Shown piece by piece: positions 60,130 through 64,000 of a stretch of DNA of 64,000 nt (positions within the stretch are counted from its first letter, which is position 1; every line of letters begins with the position of its first letter). The notes beneath the pieces are model-generated. The model did not search any database. It was not told the origin of the DNA and saw nothing but the letters and a program-made list of their open reading frames with translations. Source of the DNA: Streptomyces sp. ML-6 (lineage in GTDB: Bacteria > Actinomycetota > Actinomycetes > Streptomycetales > Streptomycetaceae); contig NZ_JAOTIK010000001.1 of NCBI RefSeq assembly GCF_030116705.1, forward strand, positions 7,406,501-7,470,500, given 5' to 3'. A program made the translations under genes and the position numbers.

Positions 60130-62399
60130 ACGGCCCCTGGCTGAGCATGCCGGACGAGCGGTCGAGGTCCACCCCGGCCACCACCCTCGCCGTCTGCTTC
60201 GCACCCACCGGCGCCCACGGTTCCTCGTTCGCGCCATGGCACGGCCGCCTCCCCGAGGACACCGCCCTCGTGCTCGTCACACCACCGGGCCGCGGCAGCC
60301 GCGTCGACGAGGAACCCGTCACCGACATGACGGTCTACGCGGACGCCGTGGCGGCCGGGATCCGCGAACTGCGCGACGGGCGGCGGCTGGTACTGATCGG
60401 CGTCAGCCTCGGGGCCCTGCTGGCGTACGAGACGTGCCGCCGGCTCCTCGACGCCGGGGTGCCGGTCGCACGGCTGTGCGCGGTGGCCGGACAGTGTCCC
60501 GGCGACTTCGACGGCCACGGCAGCGACGTCACCGTCGAGGACGCCCGCGCCTTCGTCGTCGGGACCGGACTGACCGACCCGGAACTGCTGGCGGACCCCG
60601 AGTTCGAGGAGGTGCTGCTGCCGCCCGTGATCGCCGACCTCCGGCTGGCCGCCGGGTACGACGGCCGCCGGGGCCCCCTGCCGCAGGTCGACCTGCGCGC
60701 GGTGTGGGCCACCGAGGACCCGCACGTGCCCGAGGTCACCGTGCGCCGCTGGGCCGAGTGGACCCGCGGCACCTGCACCATGGCGTCCGTCGAGGGCGGC
60801 CACTACACCCACCGGGAGAACCCGGCGGCGGTCGTGTCCGCCTGCCTGGAGGGCCTGCCGGGAAGCGGACCGTCCCGGCGCTCCGTGCTCGGCGCCGGGG
60901 CGACCGCCGTGGCGGGCACCGTGCTGGGAATCGGCGCGGTGGCCTCGACGCCGTCCGGGGCACGGGCCGCCACCGCCACCCCGACGGGCGGCGCATTCTT
61001 CGACGGCGACCCCACCGACCCCGTGGACCTGGCCGTGGCCATGATCCGGCAGAACACCAGCAACCCCGGTGACGGCGCGGTCACCCTGCCGCTCGCCCGG
61101 ATGCTCCAGGACGTCTTCCGGGCCGCCGGCGTCGACACCGAGATCGTGCCCACCCCGAAGGAGGGCAACGTCCACTTCTTCGCCCGCGTGCCCGGCAGCG
61201 GCCCGGCCCGCAAGGACCCGCTGGTCCTGCTCGGCCACTCCGACGTGGTGCCCGCCATCGGCGACACCTGGCGGACCGACCCCTTCGCCGGGGAGATCGA
61301 GGACGGCAAGCTGTACGGCCGCGGCTCGCTCGACATGAAGGGCGTCAACGCCGCCTTCGTCGCCGCCCTGCTGCGCCACGTCCGCGAGGGCACGGCCTTC
61401 GACCGCGACATCGTCCTCTGGTCCGACTGCGACGAGGAACAGGGCCCCTACGGCGTGCGCTGGTTCCTCACCGAACACCCCGGCCGGGTGACGGCGGGCA
61501 CGGTCCTCACCGAGGGCGGCTGGGTGCTCAACCAGCGCGACGGCACGACGCCCATGATCGCCTCGCTCACCTGCAACGACAAACGCTCCCTGCTGCTGCG
61601 CCTGGAAACCTCCTCCTACGCCACCCACACCTCCAAGCCGTTCACCGGCCAGGCGGTGGTCCGACTGGGCGAGGTGCTCGACCTGCTGGGGGAGTGGCGC
61701 GCCCACATCCGCCCCAACGCGCTGTCCCGGCGGTACTTCGCGGAACTGGCCGAGGCCACCACCGACCGGCCCTTCGCCGAGGCGCTGAGGGAGATGCTCG
61801 ACGCCCGCACGGAACAGCAGCGGGACCGGGCGGGCGAGGCGGTGGTGCGGCTCAGCGAGACCCCGGAACTGCACAACGCCATGCTGCGGACCACGCTCGC
61901 CTTCACGGCGGCGCAGTCCGGTTACTACCCGAGCATCGTGCCGGGCACCGCGACCGCGGACTTCCGGGCCGCCTTCCTGCCGGGGGCCGAGGACCCCGGA
62001 CGCACCGTCGCCGAACTGCGTTCGCTGATCGGCAACCGGGCGAAGCTGACCGTCGTCGGGAATCCGGGCGAGAGCGAGCAGCAGGCCCTGGACCGGCTGC
62101 GCGGCTATCTGGCCACGCCCGACTCCGACCACGACACGGACGTCTTCCGCGCCTGGCAGGACGCCGTGGGCCGGACCCATCCCGGAGTACGGGCCACCCC
62201 CTGCCAGTTCGAGGCCGTCACCAGCGCCGTGCCGTTCCGGGAACAGGGGGTGCCGGTGTACGGCATGTACCCGTTCACGGTGAACCGGGACATGCTCAAG
62301 CGCATGCACGGCACCGACGAGCACATCGGGGTCGAGGCGCTGCGGCAGGGCACCGAGACCGTCTACCAGCTCCTGGCCGGACTGCGTACGGGGAGCTGA
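60126..62399 (+). CDS. Type II thioesterase fused to a Tat signal and an M20 metallopeptidase
   Basis: A 757-residue fusion. Residues 1-240 are a type II thioesterase with S94 (GVSLGA), D198 (ATEDPHVP) and H226 (EGGHYTH). Residues 249-281 are a complete twin-arginine signal: SRRSVLGAGA, a hydrophobic Ala/Gly core, and ARA before ATATPT. Residues 298-757 are an M20 peptidase with GHSDVVP, GRGSLDMKG, CDEEQGPYG and GTDEHIGVEA, all ligands present. An in-frame GTG at 60834 (codon 237) would start the peptidase alone with a 14-residue n-region ahead of the RR pair. ATG 60126 overlaps the NRPS stop. Either two genes fused in frame or one frame yields two products. Confidence 0.88.
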   Translation: MNGPWLSMPDERSRSTPATTLAVCFAPTGAHGSSFAPWHGRLPEDTALVLVTPPGRGSRVDEEPVTDMTVYADAVAAGIRELRDGRRLVLIGVSLGALLAYETCRRLLDAGVPVARLCAVAGQCPGDFDGHGSDVTVEDARAFVVGTGLTDPELLADPEFEEVLLPPVIADLRLAAGYDGRRGPLPQVDLRAVWATEDPHVPEVTVRRWAEWTRGTCTMASVEGGHYTHRENPAAVVSACLEGLPGSGPSRRSVLGAGATAVAGTVLGIGAVASTPSGARAATATPTGGAFFDGDPTDPVDLAVAMIRQNTSNPGDGAVTLPLARMLQDVFRAAGVDTEIVPTPKEGNVHFFARVPGSGPARKDPLVLLGHSDVVPAIGDTWRTDPFAGEIEDGKLYGRGSLDMKGVNAAFVAALLRHVREGTAFDRDIVLWSDCDEEQGPYGVRWFLTEHPGRVTAGTVLTEGGWVLNQRDGTTPMIASLTCNDKRSLLLRLETSSYATHTSKPFTGQAVVRLGEVLDLLGEWRAHIRPNALSRRYFAELAEATTDRPFAEALREMLDARTEQQRDRAGEAVVRLSETPELHNAMLRTTLAFTAAQSGYYPSIVPGTATADFRAAFLPGAEDPGRTVAELRSLIGNRAKLTVVGNPGESEQQALDRLRGYLATPDSDHDTDVFRAWQDAVGRTHPGVRATPCQFEAVTSAVPFREQGVPVYGMYPFTVNRDMLKRMHGTDEHIGVEALRQGTETVYQLLAGLRTGS

Positions 62400-62411
62400 G
62401 CCCCGGTGCGT

Positions 62412-62449
62412 GCCGTGCGGGCGTACCCGGCCGGGCCCGCCCGCACGGC
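62412..62449. terminator. Bidirectional hairpin terminator
   Basis: A perfect 12-bp stem, GCCGTGCGGGCG/CGCCCGCACGGC, with a 14-nt loop, between the convergent TE-M20 fusion and glycerol kinase genes. Confidence 0.85.
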
Positions 62450-62461
62450 CCCTCGGACCTG

Positions 62462-63979
62462 TCACCCCACGCTGACCCAGTCGAGGGTCCGCTGCACCGC
62501 CCGCTTCCAGTTCGCGTAGCCCTCCGCCCGCCGCTCCTCGCTCCACTGCGGTTCCCAGCGCTTCGACTCCTGCCAGTGCTCGCGCAACTCGCCCTCGTCC
62601 TCCCAGAACCCGGTGGCCAGCCCGGCCGCGTAGGCGGCACCGAGCGCGGTCGTCTCGGCGACGACCGGACGGCTGACGGGGACGCCGAGGACATCGGCCT
62701 GGATCTGCATGCACAGGTCGTTGGCCGTGACCCCGCCGTCGACCTTGAGCACGTCGAGGTGGACCCCGGAGTCCTGCTCCATCGCCTCCACCACGTCCCG
62801 GCTCTGGTAGCAGATGGCCTCCAGGGTGGCCCGCGCCAGATGGCCGTTGGTGTTGTACCGGGCCAGGCCGACGATGGCGCCCCGCGCGTCGGAGCGCCAG
62901 TACGGGGCGAAGAGGCCGGAGAAGGCCGGTACGAAGTACATCCCGCCGTTGTCCTCGACCGTCCGGGCGAGGTGCTCGCTCTCGCTCGCGTTCGATATGA
63001 TCTTCATCTGGTCCCGCAGCCACTGCACCGCGGAGCCGGTGACCGCGATGGAGCCCTCCAGGGCGTAGACCGCCGGGCTCTTCCCGAACCGGTAGGCGAC
63101 CGTGGTGAGGAGCCCGTGCCGCGACCGGATGAGCTTGGTGCCGGTGTTGAGCACGAGGAAGTTGCCGGTGCCGTAGGTGTTCTTCGCCTCGCCCGGCTCG
63201 AAGCACACCTGCCCCACGGTGGCCGCCTGCTGGTCGCCGAGCACCCCGGTGATCGGGATCGCGGCCCGCAGGGGGCGGGAGGTGCGGGTGCAGCCGTACG
63301 CCTCCCGGTCGGAGGAGGAGTTGATGGCCGGGAGCATCGCGCGGGGGATGCCGAAGACGTCCAGCAGCTCGTCGTCCCAGTCGAGCGTCTCCAGGTTCAT
63401 CAGCATCGTCCGGCTGGCGTTGGTCACGTCGGTGGCGTGGATGCCGCCGTCGGGACCGCCGGTGAGGTTCCACAGCACCCAGCAGTCGGTGTTCCCGAAC
63501 ACCGCGTGCCCCTGCTCCGCCGCCTCGCGGACGCCCTCGACGTTGTCGAGGATCCACTTGATCTTCCCGCCGGAGAAGTACGTGGCCGGGGGGAGCCCCG
63601 CCTTGCGCCGGATGACCTCGCCGTGGCCCTCGTTCTCCAGGGCCTGGGCGATCGCGTCGGTACGGGTGTCCTGCCACACGATGGCGTTGTAGTACGGGCG
63701 GCCGGTGCGCGGGTCCCACACGACGGTCGTCTCGCGCTGGTTGGTGATCCCGATGGCGTCGAGGTCCGTGGCGCTCAGTCCCCCGGTGCGCAGGGCGTTC
63801 TGCATCACCGAGTTGGTGCGTTCCCAGATCTCCACCGGGTCGTGCTCCACCCAGCCGGGGCGGGGCAGGATCTGTTCGTGCTCCAACTGGTGCTTGGCCA
63901 CTTCGTTTCCGTCGTGATCGAAGATCATGAAGCGGCTGCTGGTGGTGCCTTGGTCCACCGCGCCGATGAAGTCCGCCAT
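62462..63979 (-). CDS. glpK: Glycerol kinase
   Basis: A 505-residue full-length FGGY kinase that phosphorylates glycerol to sn-glycerol 3-phosphate. It begins [20 protein letters not shown], the phosphate-1 motif, and has the glycerol-binding [10 protein letters not shown], the FGGY signature region [24 protein letters not shown], and the adenosine motif [14 protein letters not shown]. The ATG at 63979 follows GAGAGGAAG. A glycerol facilitator gene would be expected just beyond the window edge. This is ordinary central metabolism. Confidence 0.95.
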   Translation of the reverse strand: MADFIGAVDQGTTSSRFMIFDHDGNEVAKHQLEHEQILPRPGWVEHDPVEIWERTNSVMQNALRTGGLSATDLDAIGITNQRETTVVWDPRTGRPYYNAIVWQDTRTDAIAQALENEGHGEVIRRKAGLPPATYFSGGKIKWILDNVEGVREAAEQGHAVFGNTDCWVLWNLTGGPDGGIHATDVTNASRTMLMNLETLDWDDELLDVFGIPRAMLPAINSSSDREAYGCTRTSRPLRAAIPITGVLGDQQAATVGQVCFEPGEAKNTYGTGNFLVLNTGTKLIRSRHGLLTTVAYRFGKSPAVYALEGSIAVTGSAVQWLRDQMKIISNASESEHLARTVEDNGGMYFVPAFSGLFAPYWRSDARGAIVGLARYNTNGHLARATLEAICYQSRDVVEAMEQDSGVHLDVLKVDGGVTANDLCMQIQADVLGVPVSRPVVAETTALGAAYAAGLATGFWEDEGELREHWQESKRWEPQWSEERRAEGYANWKRAVQRTLDWVSVG

Positions 63980-64000
63980 GGCGTGCTTCCTCTCCTGGGT

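Overview
The window reads as chromosomal DNA of a Streptomyces or very close actinomycete. It is extremely GC-rich with strong third-position G/C bias, has many GTG starts and 4-nt ATGA/GTGA gene overlaps, contains one rare TTA codon, and carries the families typical of these genomes (LLM oxidoreductases, DUF6381, DUF4291, STAND/TPR regulators, PucR, HxlR). No rRNA, tRNA, CRISPR array or insertion sequence was recognised.

Layout. 0-16 kb: a sugar-isomerase/SGNH esterase pair, a Tat-exported metallophosphoesterase, a TTA-containing STAND/TPR ATPase, a methyltransferase behind five tandem Shine-Dalgarno sequences, a GT-B-like protein with a 12-copy heptamer repeat in its 5' coding region, a polyprenyl synthetase/TPR operon behind a nested palindrome, and single genes (DoxX-like, DUF6381, LLM oxidoreductase, APH(6)-like kinase, NUDIX, phosphotransferase, DUF4291). 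16.6-21.4 kb: a coupled operon of M20 peptidase, GNAT and N-succinylamino-acid racemase, followed by a PucR regulator; this is the gene set of the irreversible D-to-L amino acid conversion pathway. 21.3-23.2 kb: a divergent MFS/HxlR pair with a long dyad operator. 23.3-33.2 kb: an osmoprotectant ABC system whose permeases and binding protein are separated from its CBS-domain ATPase by about 6.5 kb of carbohydrate-type genes, several of them broken. 34.8-36.9 kb: a CstR-type persulfide/sulfite module (rhodanese, CstR, TauE) with three matching operators and what looks like a remnant of the persulfide dioxygenase. 37.1-40.4 kb: quinone oxidoreductase plus two acyl-CoA dehydrogenases, translationally coupled. 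40.5-45.7 kb: a five-gene nickel/peptide ABC operon behind a Nur-like box. 45.7-47.0 kb: gene relics and a small membrane protein. 47.0-50.4 kb: a deacetylase-like protein coupled to a class A penicillin-binding protein whose SxxK lysine is replaced. 50.9-62.4 kb: a compact NRPS cluster. 62.5-64 kb: glycerol kinase.

The NRPS cluster is the most interesting part. SbnA- and SbnB-like enzymes should make L-2,3-diaminopropionate. The first NRPS is A-PCP-C, with a pocket (D-I-W-E-I-T-A-D-D-K, read by eye) containing two extra aspartates that suit a basic side chain. The second is A-PCP and lacks the aspartate that normally binds the alpha-amino group. A methyltransferase and an MFS exporter lie in the same operon. 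The last gene fuses an intact type II thioesterase in frame to a twin-arginine signal and an intact M20 metallopeptidase, so one reading frame joins a cytosolic carrier-protein hydrolase to what looks like an exported maturation peptidase. I do not recognise this architecture or the product.

All calls come from reading the sequence; no database search was run. Frameshifts in the broken genes could in part be sequencing errors.
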